The position numbers were made by a program, and so were the translations under genes. From Georgenia muralis (GTDB taxonomy: Bacteria > Actinomycetota > Actinomycetes > Actinomycetales > Actinomycetaceae), in the NCBI RefSeq assembly GCF_003814705.1, contig NZ_RKRA01000001.1, positions 124,001 through 188,000 of the forward strand: DNA of 64,000 bases. The letters run 5' to 3'. Under the pieces are notes generated by a model. The model did no database searches. It was not told the origin of the DNA and worked only from the letters and a program-made list of their open reading frames with translations. Below are positions 19,642 through 30,562 of the stretch, in pieces. The stretch's first letter is position 1; the number at the start of each line of letters is the position of its first letter.

Positions 19642-19937
19642 GCGTCCTCGCCGAGGATCTGCGGGACGGCGAACATCCCGTCCTGCGCGGCGGGCGCCGC
19701 CGCCATGACGGCGTCGCGGTCGAGGGTGGCGACCACGACGTCCTCGCGCATGACGTTCGTCAGCGGGATCGGGTGGGAGGTGGCGGGCACCTCGGGCGTG
19801 GCGACCTCGCTGACCCGGGCCACCGCGGTGGCGATGACGTCGAGCTCGCCGGCGAGGCGGTCGACCTCCTCGGGCGTCAGCTCGATGCGGGCGAGGGCCG
19901 CGACGCGCGCGACCTCGTCGGAAGAGATGGTGGACAT
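19638..19937 (-). CDS. gatC: Asp-tRNA(Asn)/Glu-tRNA(Gln) amidotransferase subunit C
   Basis: 99 aa. The N-terminal helix [27 protein letters not shown] is the family signature. The C-terminal segment ([16 protein letters not shown]) is the stretch that wraps GatA. First gene of the amidotransferase operon. Confidence 0.95.
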   Translation of the reverse strand: MSTISSDEVARVAALARIELTPEEVDRLAGELDVIATAVARVSEVATPEVPATSHPIPLTNVMREDVVVATLDRDAVMAAAPAAQDGMFAVPQILGEDA

Positions 19938-19970
19938 GCCCGCGAGTCTAGACGCCGGGCCGGGGTCGGC

Positions 19971-20405
19971 TCAGCCGGCGGCGCGGCCCACGAGGTCCAG
20001 GACGGCGAGCGCGTAGGCGTCGGCCGCCTCGGGCGCCCGGTGCTCGACCTCGACCTCCCGCGAGCCCTCCGGCACCACGGTGGTGACGACGTAGAGGTCC
20101 TCGCGCCGCAGCGAGCGGAACGTCCCGCCGAGGAGCTCGCGGAGCTGGTCCTCCCGGGGCAGCCAGAGGGTGCGCTCGATCATCACCGAGTCCAGGGCCC
20201 ACTCCGTCGTGCCGTTGAACGCCAGGACCGTGCCGGTGGCGTACCGGCGCGCCTCGATCGTCATCTCGGAGAGGGTGAAGACCTCCCCCGCGAGCTCGGG
20301 GGCGTCGACGAGGAAGCGGTCCCCCGACGCCGGCCGCCAGCGCACGCCCGCCGCCCGCAGGCGCCGGGCCAGGTCGGTGGAGATCGTCGTCGTGGTGGTG
20401 GTCAT
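19971..20405 (-). CDS. Small conserved actinobacterial protein of unknown function
   Basis: 144 aa, soluble, no membrane segment. It has an opening of seven residues rich in Thr (MTTTTTTIS), then LARRLRAAGVRWRPASGDRF and the conserved-looking core GTVLAFNGTTEWALDSV.....LWLPREDQLRELLGGTF near residues 58-95. I recall similar proteins being labelled pilus assembly protein CpaE, but there is no P-loop or receiver domain, so I do not adopt that. It is transcribed separately from gatC, 33 bp downstream of it. Confidence 0.6.
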   Translation of the reverse strand: MTTTTTTISTDLARRLRAAGVRWRPASGDRFLVDAPELAGEVFTLSEMTIEARRYATGTVLAFNGTTEWALDSVMIERTLWLPREDQLRELLGGTFRSLRREDLYVVTTVVPEGSREVEVEHRAPEAADAYALAVLDLVGRAAG

Positions 20406-20491
20406 CGCTCCAGTATCGCCCGAGCCGGGCCTGCGCGCCCCGGGACGGCGGCCCCCGGGACGGCGGGGGCCACCACCGATAGGTTGGCGCC

Positions 20492-21781
20492 ATGACGCTC
20501 ACCCAGCGCCTCGGCCACGCCCTGCTGACCCGGCCCCACCTGACCGTGCGCCACGTGTGGCGGGCGGCCCGCCTCTACGTCGCGGCCACCGCCGCCGCGC
20601 AGACGGCCGCGGTCGTGACGGTCCTGGCCGTGGACCGGGTACGCAAGCACCGCGAGCCGCCGACCGGGGAGTTCCCCCACAAGGAGCCGGCCGAGGTCGA
20701 GGTCGCGGACTCCCGCGTGCGCACGTTCACCTACGGCGCCGACCTCTACGAGGACATGCTGGCCTCGATCCACGGGGCCCGGGACACGATCTACTTCGAG
20801 ACCTTCATCTGGAAGTCCGACACGGTCGGCCAGACCTTCAAGGACGCCCTCGTCGCGGCCGCCCGGCGCGGGGTGACCGTCTACGTCGTCTACGACAGCT
20901 GGGGCAACCTCGTCGTCCCCCCGGCCTTCAAGCGCTTCCCGGACCTGCCGGGGCTGCACGTGCTGCGCTTCCCCCTGTTCCGCCCGGGCCTGGTCACGTT
21001 CAACCTCCGCAAGACGGGCCGCGACCACCGCAAGGTCCTCGTCGTCGACGGCCGCGTCGGCTACGTGGGCGGGTACAACATCGGCGACCTCTACGCCACG
21101 CAGTGGCGCGACACCCACGTGCGGGTCGAGGGCCCGTCCGCGTGGGAGCTGGAGAACGCGTTCGTCGACTTCTGGAACGACCACCGCCGCAAGCACCACC
21201 CGCTCATCCCCGACCGGGGCGCCCGGTCCTGGGACGCCCGGATCCGTGCGGCGCAGAACTCCCCCAACCGGCTCATCTTCCCCGTCCGGGGGATCTACCT
21301 CGAGGCGATGGACCGGGCCCAGCACCGGATCTACATCACCCAGGGCTACTTCATCCCCGACCGGGAGATCCTCGCCGGTCTGGTGGCCGCCGCCCGCCGC
21401 GGGGTGGACGTGCGGGTGCTCATCCCGGAGTACTCCAACCACATCCTCGCCGACTGGGCCGCCCGGACCTACTACTCCCGCCTCCTGGAGGCGGGGGTGA
21501 GCATCTGGCTCTTCCAGGGAGCGATGGTCCACGCCAAGACGATGACGGTCGACGGGCGCTGGACCACGGTCGGGACGACGAACATCGACCGCATGTCGAT
21601 GACCGGGAACTTCGAGATCAACCTCGAGCTCCACGACGACGACCTCGCCGCCGAGATGGAGCGGATCTTCGAGGTGGACATGACCAACGCGCGCCGGCTC
21701 ACCGTCGAGGAGTGGGAGGCCCGCGGACGCGTCAGCCGGGTGCTCGAGCGGATCCTCAAGCCGCTGGGGCCGCTCCTGTGA
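20492..21781 (+). CDS. Phospholipase D-like protein, probable cardiolipin synthase
   Basis: 429 aa. One hydrophobic segment near residues 28-48 (LYVAATAAAQTAAVVTVLAV) anchors the protein. Two HKD motifs follow: HRKVLVVDGRVGYVGGYNIGD near 180 and HAKTMTVDGRWTTVGTTNID near 345. This is the layout of bacterial cardiolipin synthases, which make cardiolipin from phosphatidylglycerol, though many have two N-terminal helices. A general PLD-type phosphatidyltransferase is the alternative. It is a single-gene unit divergent from the preceding small gene. Confidence 0.85.
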   Translation: MTLTQRLGHALLTRPHLTVRHVWRAARLYVAATAAAQTAAVVTVLAVDRVRKHREPPTGEFPHKEPAEVEVADSRVRTFTYGADLYEDMLASIHGARDTIYFETFIWKSDTVGQTFKDALVAAARRGVTVYVVYDSWGNLVVPPAFKRFPDLPGLHVLRFPLFRPGLVTFNLRKTGRDHRKVLVVDGRVGYVGGYNIGDLYATQWRDTHVRVEGPSAWELENAFVDFWNDHRRKHHPLIPDRGARSWDARIRAAQNSPNRLIFPVRGIYLEAMDRAQHRIYITQGYFIPDREILAGLVAAARRGVDVRVLIPEYSNHILADWAARTYYSRLLEAGVSIWLFQGAMVHAKTMTVDGRWTTVGTTNIDRMSMTGNFEINLELHDDDLAAEMERIFEVDMTNARRLTVEEWEARGRVSRVLERILKPLGPLL

Positions 21782-21826
21782 CGGTCGCGGGGACACCCGT
21801 GGTCGCGTGATGGCGGCGCCGGCGGC

Positions 21827-22342
21827 TCAGACCCGCTGCTCGTAGAACCACATCACCGCGGCCGGGTCCCACGCGCCGATGTAGTCGCGCGCCGGCACGC
21901 GCCGGTACCCCACCCGCTCGTAGAGCCGGTGCGGGGTGCCCGGGCCGGCCACGGAGAGCACGGAGAGGACCAGCGCGGGATAGCCCTGCTCGCGGGTCCA
22001 CTCCGCCGCGCCGCGCAGGAGCGCCTCGGCGACGCCGCGCCGCTGCGCGGCCGGGTCGACCGCGAGCATCCGCACCTCGAGCTCGTCCCCCGCGGCGATG
22101 TCGGCGTAGCCGCTGCCGGGCGGCGCCAGCGTGACGGTGCCGAGGACGCGGCTGCCCTCCCGCGCGACGAGGACCACGGTCTCGGCTGCGCGGTGGGCCA
22201 CGTCGCGCAGCGTGGCCGCGTAACCGCCGTCGTCGTGCGCCAGGATCGCCGCGGCCCGGTAGGCGTCCACGCACAGCTCGCCCACGCGGGCGTGCTCCTC
22301 GGGCCGGACGAGGTCGACGGCCAGGCGCGCGGTGCGGGTCAC
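21827..22342 (-). CDS. GNAT-family N-acetyltransferase
   Basis: 171 aa. The acetyl-CoA site is visible as ELEVRMLAVDPAAQRRGVAEALLRGA (motif A, about residues 88-112), followed by the YERVGYRRVPARDY segment typical of motif B. Start is GTG at 22342. It ends 45 bp from the converging PLD-like gene and starts 20 bp after ligA, so the two may be cotranscribed. The substrate is unknown. Confidence 0.85.
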   Translation of the reverse strand: MTRTARLAVDLVRPEEHARVGELCVDAYRAAAILAHDDGGYAATLRDVAHRAAETVVLVAREGSRVLGTVTLAPPGSGYADIAAGDELEVRMLAVDPAAQRRGVAEALLRGAAEWTREQGYPALVLSVLSVAGPGTPHRLYERVGYRRVPARDYIGAWDPAAVMWFYEQRV

Positions 22343-22362
22343 AGCCTCATTATCGCCGGACG

Positions 22363-24726
<2,364 letters not shown>

Positions 24727-24767
24727 TCAGGCCCCCGACATCCGCCCGGGAGGTCGGCCGGGGCGGC

Positions 24768-24947
24768 TCAGCCCTGGACCGGTCCGGAGGCCTGCAGGAC
24801 CGAGAGGAACGGTTCGAGAAACTCCTCGAGGAAGCGCGCCGAGGAGTCGTACCCGAACAGCGGCTCGGTGGGATCGAGCGCGACGCCGACGGCCTCGCGC
24901 AGACCCACCGCCATCTCGGCGGTGCCCTCGCCGGCGTCCTCGGCCAT
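24768..24947 (-). CDS. Small ORF (59 aa) divergent from FHA-FtsK gene
   Basis: 59 aa with a strong GAGGAGG ribosome site directly upstream of its ATG. The acidic protein has an Ala/Gly-rich start (MAEDAGEGTAEMAVGLREA) and a hydrophobic C-terminal helix (FLEEFLEPFLSVLQASG). No family is recognised. It lies between ligA and a large FHA-FtsK/SpoIIIE ATPase transcribed the other way, 149 bp apart, which suggests but does not prove a partnership. The ribosome site and complete frame make it a likely gene. Confidence 0.6.
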   Translation of the reverse strand: MAEDAGEGTAEMAVGLREAVGVALDPTEPLFGYDSSARFLEEFLEPFLSVLQASGPVQG

Positions 24948-25096
24948 GCCATCCTCCTCGACCAGGTGTGCCCATCATGCCGCACCCCCGGCGCCAGGAG
25001 CCCCACGTCCCGCCCCGGCCGTCCACAGGCGCCGGCGGCGGGCGCCGGTCCCCAGCGGGCCGACCGGGGCCGCGGTCGGCGGACGAGGGTGACGCC

Positions 25097-28000
25097 ATGA
25101 CCACGCAGGCCCTCGTGTCCGGACCGGCCCGGGCACCGCGCCGGCCCCCGGCCGAGCCGCCCGCGGTGCTGCGCTGCGCATGGCACCTGGCGGTCCTCAC
25201 CGGTCCGGGCGCGGGCAGGTGCCTGGGGCTCGAGCCGGGCACGGCGCTCGTGGGCCGCACCGACGTCCTCGGCGACCCGCTGGTCTCGGCCCGGCACCTG
25301 GAGGTGCGGCTGCGGCGGGGCCGGGTCGAGGCCAGGGACGCCGGCTCGGCGAACGGCACGCGCCTGCGGCGGGCCGCACTCCGGTGGCCGGGGACGTCGC
25401 TGCGCCCGCCGTGGGGGCGGGCGCGTCGCCCCTGGGCGGCCCGGCACGGCCGACCGGGCCGTGGTCGCCGGCTGGGCACGCGGTGGCGCGCGCTGAGCGA
25501 GGGGGACGTGCTCGAGATCGGGTCCACCCACCTCCAGCTGCGACCACGCCCCGTCGAGGCGGCTCGCCCCGCCTCCGACGGGGCGGACCGGAGGGCACGG
25601 TCCGGTCGGGACACCGGCCGGCTCCTCCTGCCCGGCCTCATGGCGGTCACGACCGTCCCGATGGTCATCTCCTCCTCGGCCGGTCCGTGGCGCTGGCTGC
25701 TGCTCCTGGTGCCGGTCGCGCTGCTGTGGTCGGCGGTACGCGCAGGACGCGGCAGCGAGCCGCCCGGGCCCCTGCCGGACCCCGGCGCCGTGCTCCTCCT
25801 CGCCGGCGCCGGCCCGGGCACGACGGACGTGAGCGGGCGCCCGGCGCAGCTGGACGTCTCGGTGGATCCCGGCGGGGCGCGCCGGCCACGGCGGGGCCCC
25901 GCCCCGCTCGACCTGACGGGTGGCCCCGTGGCCCTGGTCGGACCACCGGCGGTCGTCGAGGCCGTCGCCGGCTGGCTGGTGTGCCAGCTCGCCGCCCACC
26001 ACCGGCCCGGCGAGCTGGCCCTGGACCTGCCGGCGTCATGGCGGTGGGCGTCCCGGCTGCCCCACCGCACGGCCGCTGCGGGGCCGAGTGGCGGCTCGGC
26101 CGGCCCCGAGGAGGGCACCGCACGTCTGCGCGTGGCCGTCGCCCGGCCCGATCTCGTCGCCGCGCCGGGTCTGGTCCTGGCCGCGGACGTCGCCGCCATC
26201 CCCCCGTGGTGCTCGCGGGTGGTCCACCTGCCCCGCACGCCACCGGGCCTGCCGGGCCCGAGCTGGTGCGTCGCGGTGGCCGCCGCCCTGACCGGCGGCC
26301 CGCGGGCGGCCGCCCCGCCGCGGGTCGCGCTCCTCGCCGACCTCCTCGGGCTCGGGGCGGGAGGCCCGGACGTCGTCGCCACGGCCGATCGGCTGGCCGC
26401 GGCCTGGGACCGCGGCCTCCCGGGCCTGGCCGCACCGGTCGGCGTCGGCGCGGAGGGGGTCGTCGAGCTCGACCTCGCCCTGGACGGTCCCCACGCGCTC
26501 GTGGCGGGCTCGACGGGGTCGGGCAAGTCCGAGCTCCTCCTCAGCTGGTTGACGGCCCTGGCCGTGCGGTGCTCCCCGGCCACGCTCCAGGTCGTGCTCG
26601 TGGACTACAAGGGCGGCGCCACCTTCGCGCCCCTCGCCGGGCTGCCGCACACCGCGGGGGTGCTCACCGACCTCGATCCCGCGGGGACCGAGCGCGCCCT
26701 GAGCAGCCTGCGCGCGGAGGTGCGGCGGCGCGAGGCCCTGCTCGCCGGCGCCGGTGCGCCCGACATCGCCTCCTACACCGCCGCCGGTCACCGGCTGGCG
26801 CGGCTCCTCGTCGTGGTGGACGAGTTCCGCGTGCTGGCCGAGGCGCACCCCGAGGTCCTCTCCGCCCTCGTCCGGCTGGCCGCCCAGGGACGCTCGCTCG
26901 GCCTCCACCTCGTCCTGGCCACCCAGCGGCCGGGTGGCGCCGTCGGCCCGGAGATCCGCGCCAACCTCGGCGTCCGGGTGTGCTTGCGGGTCGTGGAGCC
27001 GGCGGACTCGGTCGAGGTCGTCGGCACGCCGCGGGCGGCCGGTCTCGACGGCCCCGGGCGCGCGCTGCTGCGCACCGACCGCGTGCGTGAGCTCCAGGTG
27101 GCCTGGGCCGGCCCCCCGGGCCAGGGACTCGTCCGCGAGGTGGTCGCCGGGGCGGCACTCGCCTGGGAACGCCGCGGTCCCGCCGCCGCGACGGCCCCAC
27201 CGTGGGCACCTCCGCTGCCCGCCGTGGTGTCGCTGGACGAGATCGCCCGGCCGGGCGGACCGGCGGGACCGCCGCCAGCAGCACGAGCCGCACCGGTTGC
27301 GGCGGCGGCCCCGCCCCGCCCGGTCCGGGCCCCGGTCGCGCTGCCCCTGGCCCGCACCGACCTGCCGGACGAGCAGCGGCTGGGCACCTGGTCGTGGTCC
27401 GGCCCCGCGCTGCTGGTGACGGGCGGGCCGGGCACGGGTCGCACCCAGGCCCTGCGCACCGTGGCCGCCTCGGCGAGCGCCGCGGGGGTCCCCGTCCATG
27501 TCGTCGCCGCCGACCCGGCGGCGTTCGCCGACGTCCACGACCGGGCCGCCGGCTCGCTCGTCCCCGCCGGCGACCCCCGGCTGGTCGCCCGCCTGCTCGA
27601 CCTGCTGGGGGACGCCGTGGACGGCACGCAGGTCCTCCTCGTCGACGACGCCGACGACGTCGCCGAGAACCTCGACCTCACCGGGCCGGGACGGGGCCCG
27701 GCCCTGCTGGGCGCCGCGGTGCGCGGAGCCCGCCGCAACGGCGTCGCCGTCGCACTGGCCGGCCCGCCCACGCTCGCCGGGGCGCGGTGGCTCGAGGCGG
27801 TGCGGACCCGGGTCGTCCTGTCCCCCCGCGACGAGACCGAGGCCCTGCTGTCCGGGGTCCCTGCGGCGCTGCGCCTGCGCGGCGGGCCGCCCGGCCGGGG
27901 CGTGCTCGTGCGACCCGAGGGGGCGGTCCTGCTCCAGGTCGCGCTCGCCGGACCGGGCGCTCGGCCGGCCACGGCCCCGCGGGAACCGCCGGCGGGCGTC

Positions 28001-28537
28001 CCGCTGCTCCGCCCGCTCCCGGGCGTCGTGCGGCTCTCGGACGCACCGGTGGGACTCGGGGTCGTCCTCGGCCGGGGTGGGGACGACGCCGGCTGGGTCA
28101 CGCTCGGGTGCGCCCCGGGGGAACGGGTGCTGGTCGTCGGGCCGCCCGGGAGCGGCCGGACCACGGCCCTGGAGGTCCTCGCCCGGCAGCTCCGGCGCGC
28201 CGGCCGGACGGTCGCCGCGGACGCCGCCCGAGCCCGGCCGGGGGACGTCGTCGTCCTCGACGACCTCGATCCCCTCGCCGCGCTACCGGACCTCACCGCC
28301 GTCACGGTGCTGGCCGCGGCGCGCACGGAGGCGGCGGCGACCACGCTTCGCGGCCCGCTGACGACCTGGCGCGGACGTGCGGACCTCGTCCTGCTCCGGC
28401 CCGGCCACCCACTGGCCGGTCAGGTCACCGACGTCGACGTCCGCGGTGCGCTCGACCCGGTGCGGCCACGTCACGCCGGGCTGGCCGTCCTCGTCCGCGG
28501 GGGTCGCGCCATCCCGGTCCAGGTCGCGACGCCCTGA
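25097..28537 (+). CDS. FHA domain-FtsK/SpoIIIE ATPase (EccC-like)
   Basis: 1146 aa. An FHA domain covers about residues 30-155 (LVGRTDVLGDPLVSARHLEV, DAGSANGTRLRR). Two membrane segments lie near 180-215. The first FtsK/SpoIIIE module has Walker A GSTGSGKSELL near 472 and Walker B LLVVVDEF near 570. Two further nucleotide-binding loops follow, GGPGTGRTQAL near 775 and GPPGSGRTTAL near 1014, giving the three-ATPase architecture of EccC/EssC of type VII secretion. No WXG100, EccD or EccB gene is visible here. It may drive secretion of an unlinked substrate or act on DNA; phosphothreonine binding by FHA suggests kinase control. Confidence 0.85.
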   Translation: MTTQALVSGPARAPRRPPAEPPAVLRCAWHLAVLTGPGAGRCLGLEPGTALVGRTDVLGDPLVSARHLEVRLRRGRVEARDAGSANGTRLRRAALRWPGTSLRPPWGRARRPWAARHGRPGRGRRLGTRWRALSEGDVLEIGSTHLQLRPRPVEAARPASDGADRRARSGRDTGRLLLPGLMAVTTVPMVISSSAGPWRWLLLLVPVALLWSAVRAGRGSEPPGPLPDPGAVLLLAGAGPGTTDVSGRPAQLDVSVDPGGARRPRRGPAPLDLTGGPVALVGPPAVVEAVAGWLVCQLAAHHRPGELALDLPASWRWASRLPHRTAAAGPSGGSAGPEEGTARLRVAVARPDLVAAPGLVLAADVAAIPPWCSRVVHLPRTPPGLPGPSWCVAVAAALTGGPRAAAPPRVALLADLLGLGAGGPDVVATADRLAAAWDRGLPGLAAPVGVGAEGVVELDLALDGPHALVAGSTGSGKSELLLSWLTALAVRCSPATLQVVLVDYKGGATFAPLAGLPHTAGVLTDLDPAGTERALSSLRAEVRRREALLAGAGAPDIASYTAAGHRLARLLVVVDEFRVLAEAHPEVLSALVRLAAQGRSLGLHLVLATQRPGGAVGPEIRANLGVRVCLRVVEPADSVEVVGTPRAAGLDGPGRALLRTDRVRELQVAWAGPPGQGLVREVVAGAALAWERRGPAAATAPPWAPPLPAVVSLDEIARPGGPAGPPPAARAAPVAAAAPPRPVRAPVALPLARTDLPDEQRLGTWSWSGPALLVTGGPGTGRTQALRTVAASASAAGVPVHVVAADPAAFADVHDRAAGSLVPAGDPRLVARLLDLLGDAVDGTQVLLVDDADDVAENLDLTGPGRGPALLGAAVRGARRNGVAVALAGPPTLAGARWLEAVRTRVVLSPRDETEALLSGVPAALRLRGGPPGRGVLVRPEGAVLLQVALAGPGARPATAPREPPAGVPLLRPLPGVVRLSDAPVGLGVVLGRGGDDAGWVTLGCAPGERVLVVGPPGSGRTTALEVLARQLRRAGRTVAADAARARPGDVVVLDDLDPLAALPDLTAVTVLAAARTEAAATTLRGPLTTWRGRADLVLLRPGHPLAGQVTDVDVRGALDPVRPRHAGLAVLVRGGRAIPVQVATP

Positions 28538-28562
28538 CCCTCCGGATCGCCCGCCGGCGGGC

Positions 28563-29477
28563 CTACCGGCGCAGTCCCTCGTCGATCTCGGCCAGCGCCT
28601 GGTCGAGGTCGACGGACGGCGTCCACCCCCAGGCGTGGGCCCGCGTGGCGCGGATCCGACCGGTCCAGGCGGGATCGTCGTCCCAGACCGGGTCGATCCC
28701 CAGGGCGCGGGTGACCGTCCCGTAGTAGTCGCGCGCGGTGGCCGGCCCCGCCGCGACGTCGAGGGCGGTGCACCCGGCCTCGACCGGACCGTGGTCGGGG
28801 TCGGCCGATGCTGTGACCCGGCCGGTGGCGACGTCCGCGGCCACCGCGGCGAGGTCGGTGACGTGCACCCACGCGAACGTCCCGGACGGGTTCGCGCGCC
28901 GGGCGTCCACGGAGCGGCGCATGGCATCGGGCCGCAGGGTGTTCCACACCGAGGTCGGTCCCGGGCCCAGGATGGCGGGCGGACGGAGGAGCACCCGGGT
29001 GATCCCGCCCACGTCAGCAAGGGCGGCCTCGGCGTCCCGCTTGGTCACCGCGTAGGCGCCCGCGGCGTCGTCGACGAGCGCGGCGGACTCGTCGACGTCA
29101 CCGACGTCGGGCCCGCGTCGGTAGACCGCGGCCGTGGAGACGTGGACCAGGCGTGCGACGCCGGCATCCCGGGCCGCGCGGGCGACCGACCGGGTCCCCT
29201 CGACGCCGATCCGGTGCTGCGTCGCCCGGTCGGACCCCATCGGGTGCACGGTGGTGACGACGGCGTCGGCGCCCGCGACGGCGGTCGCGGCGAGGGCGGG
29301 GTCGTCGAGCTCCCCCACGCGCTCCTCCACGCCGGCGAGGCCGGGGGCCGTCCCGGCGCGCCGGACCACGGCCCGGACGGAGGCGCCCCGCGCGACCAGC
29401 GCGCGGCAGACGGCCGCACCCACCAGGCCGTTGGCCCCGGTGACCACGACGACGGCTGTCCTGCTCTGCTCGCTCAC
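28563..29477 (-). CDS. NAD-dependent epimerase/dehydratase (extended SDR)
   Basis: 304 aa. The Rossmann motif VTGANGLVGAAVCRAL begins at residue 10, STAAVY lies near 107, and the active-site YAVTK is near 132 (YxxxK). RPPAILGPG is near 160. The GTG at 29477 was chosen, since the track upstream lacks family sequence. Substrate unknown. It converges with the FHA-FtsK gene across 25 bp that include a GCCCGCCGGCGGGC palindrome. Confidence 0.85.
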   Translation of the reverse strand: MSEQSRTAVVVVTGANGLVGAAVCRALVARGASVRAVVRRAGTAPGLAGVEERVGELDDPALAATAVAGADAVVTTVHPMGSDRATQHRIGVEGTRSVARAARDAGVARLVHVSTAAVYRRGPDVGDVDESAALVDDAAGAYAVTKRDAEAALADVGGITRVLLRPPAILGPGPTSVWNTLRPDAMRRSVDARRANPSGTFAWVHVTDLAAVAADVATGRVTASADPDHGPVEAGCTALDVAAGPATARDYYGTVTRALGIDPVWDDDPAWTGRIRATRAHAWGWTPSVDLDQALAEIDEGLRR

Positions 29478-29591
29478 GCGCCCACTGTGCCAGCCGTGCC
29501 GGTCACCGGCGCGCCGGGTGGCCACCGGCGTCCGCAGGCGAGCACCCGCGGTCCACGGCCACCGGCCGAGGCACCGCGGCCGGCCAGGGCG

Positions 29592-30053
29592 TCAGGCCAC
29601 GGCGTCGGGGGCGTTCGTCCGTGAGGCGTGGACGCGCGAGGAGGGCCACAGCACACCGACCACCACGACGACGGCACCGGCCACGAGGACCACCGGCAAC
29701 CAGGCGGGGAGGGAGCCCGCCAGCGCGAGCGCGGTGGCGACCTGGAGGAGCTGCCAGGTGATGACGGGCCCGCGGCCCCACCTGCTGCCGCGCCACAGGG
29801 CCCGGCCCGCCCCGCCGAGGAGGGTCGCGAACCCGACGAAGAACACCGCGAGCGCCACCGCGGAGCCGACGTCTAGCGCCAGCCCGCGCACCGTCTCGGC
29901 CACGAGCACGACCGCGGCGACCACGAGCGCGAGGGCCTCGAGGGCGACCACCAGCAGGGCGCCCAGGAGGGGCGCGGGCGGGGTCGGGCCGGCCTTGCCG
30001 GGCACGGCGGCCGAGGGCGTCGCAGGGCGTGTCACATCCACGAGCGTACGCAT
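29592..30053 (-). CDS. Small integral membrane protein
   Basis: About 153 aa if the ATG at 30053 is used; a GTG at 30035 is an alternative. It has four hydrophobic segments (LLGALLVVALEALALVVAAVVLVAE, AVALAVFFVGFATLLGGAG, ITWQLLQVATALALAG, LPVVLVAGAVVVVVGVLW), a layout common in actinobacterial proteins of unknown function. It is transcribed away from whiB1 and lies 114 bp downstream of the epimerase start. No function can be assigned. Confidence 0.65.
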   Translation of the reverse strand: MRTLVDVTRPATPSAAVPGKAGPTPPAPLLGALLVVALEALALVVAAVVLVAETVRGLALDVGSAVALAVFFVGFATLLGGAGRALWRGSRWGRGPVITWQLLQVATALALAGSLPAWLPVVLVAGAVVVVVGVLWPSSRVHASRTNAPDAVA

Positions 30054-30262
30054 TGCCGCCGGTCGCGGGAGCGGCGGCGGCAGCGGTGAAACCCTGTGAG
30101 TAACACCACCCCCGTTACCCGACGGACATTTTCCTGAAACCTCTTGTGGCCCACCGGACGCCGTGTCAACCTTGGTGGCAGCAGCAAACACCCCTTGTCG
30201 GAAGCTGCTCCCCCCGAATGGTGAACGAGTGCTTCCGACGTGTGCCCGAAGGAGCAAGCCCT

Positions 30263-30511
30263 ATGGATTGGCGTCACCGCGCTTCCTGCCTGACCGAGGA
30301 CCCCGAGCTGTTCTTCCCGATCGGGAACACCGGTCCGGCCCTCGTGCAGATCGAGGAGGCCAAGGCCGTGTGTCAGCGCTGCCCGGTGGTCGACACCTGC
30401 CTGAAGTGGGCGCTGGAGACGGGGCAGGACTCCGGGGTGTGGGGGGGCCTGAGCGAGGACGAGCGCCGCGCCCTCAAGCGCCGCACCGCGCGCGCCCGCC
30501 GCGCCGGCTGA
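30263..30511 (+). CDS. whiB1: WhiB-family iron-sulfur regulator, WhiB1 type
   Basis: 82 aa. The four Fe-S ligand cysteines are at 9, 37, 40 and 46 (ASCL; AVCQRCPVVDTC). The GVWGGLSEDERR turn follows, then a basic C-terminal tail (KRRTARARRAG). A GAAGGAG site lies 9 nt before the ATG. The gene next to a PdtaS-like kinase on the opposite strand matches the order known in mycobacteria. WhiB1 is an essential NO-sensitive regulator that binds the primary sigma factor there; the same role here is by homology. Confidence 0.95.
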   Translation: MDWRHRASCLTEDPELFFPIGNTGPALVQIEEAKAVCQRCPVVDTCLKWALETGQDSGVWGGLSEDERRALKRRTARARRAG

Positions 30512-30523
30512 ACGACCGACAAG

Positions 30524-30559
30524 GACGACGCCGCCGGGCCTACGCCCGGCGGCGTCGTC
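30524..30559 (+). terminator. Strong terminator after whiB1
   Basis: A perfect 16-bp stem (GACGACGCCGCCGGGC and its complement) with a CTAC loop separates whiB1 from the converging kinase gene, 4 bp before the kinase stop. It can serve both strands. Confidence 0.85.
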
Positions 30560-30562
30560 GTG

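Noticed and set aside
18103-20016. 637-aa plus-strand open frame over gatA and gatC
   Set aside because: Antisense of gatA/gatC, with no family signature and no ribosome site.
19971-20405. Pilus assembly protein CpaE label for the small gene
   Set aside because: No P-loop, receiver domain or pilus neighbours are present; the product is 144 aa and soluble.
25097-28537. FtsK-type ATPase as conjugation motor of the tRNA-borne element
   Set aside because: It lies 12 kb outside the attachment sites, has an FHA domain and EccC layout, and is separated by conserved chromosomal genes.
30100-30118. GTAAC-N9-GTTAC inverted repeat upstream of whiB1
   Set aside because: Only a 5-bp arm, no second copy elsewhere in the window, and it does not match the CRP-type site known for mycobacterial whiB1.
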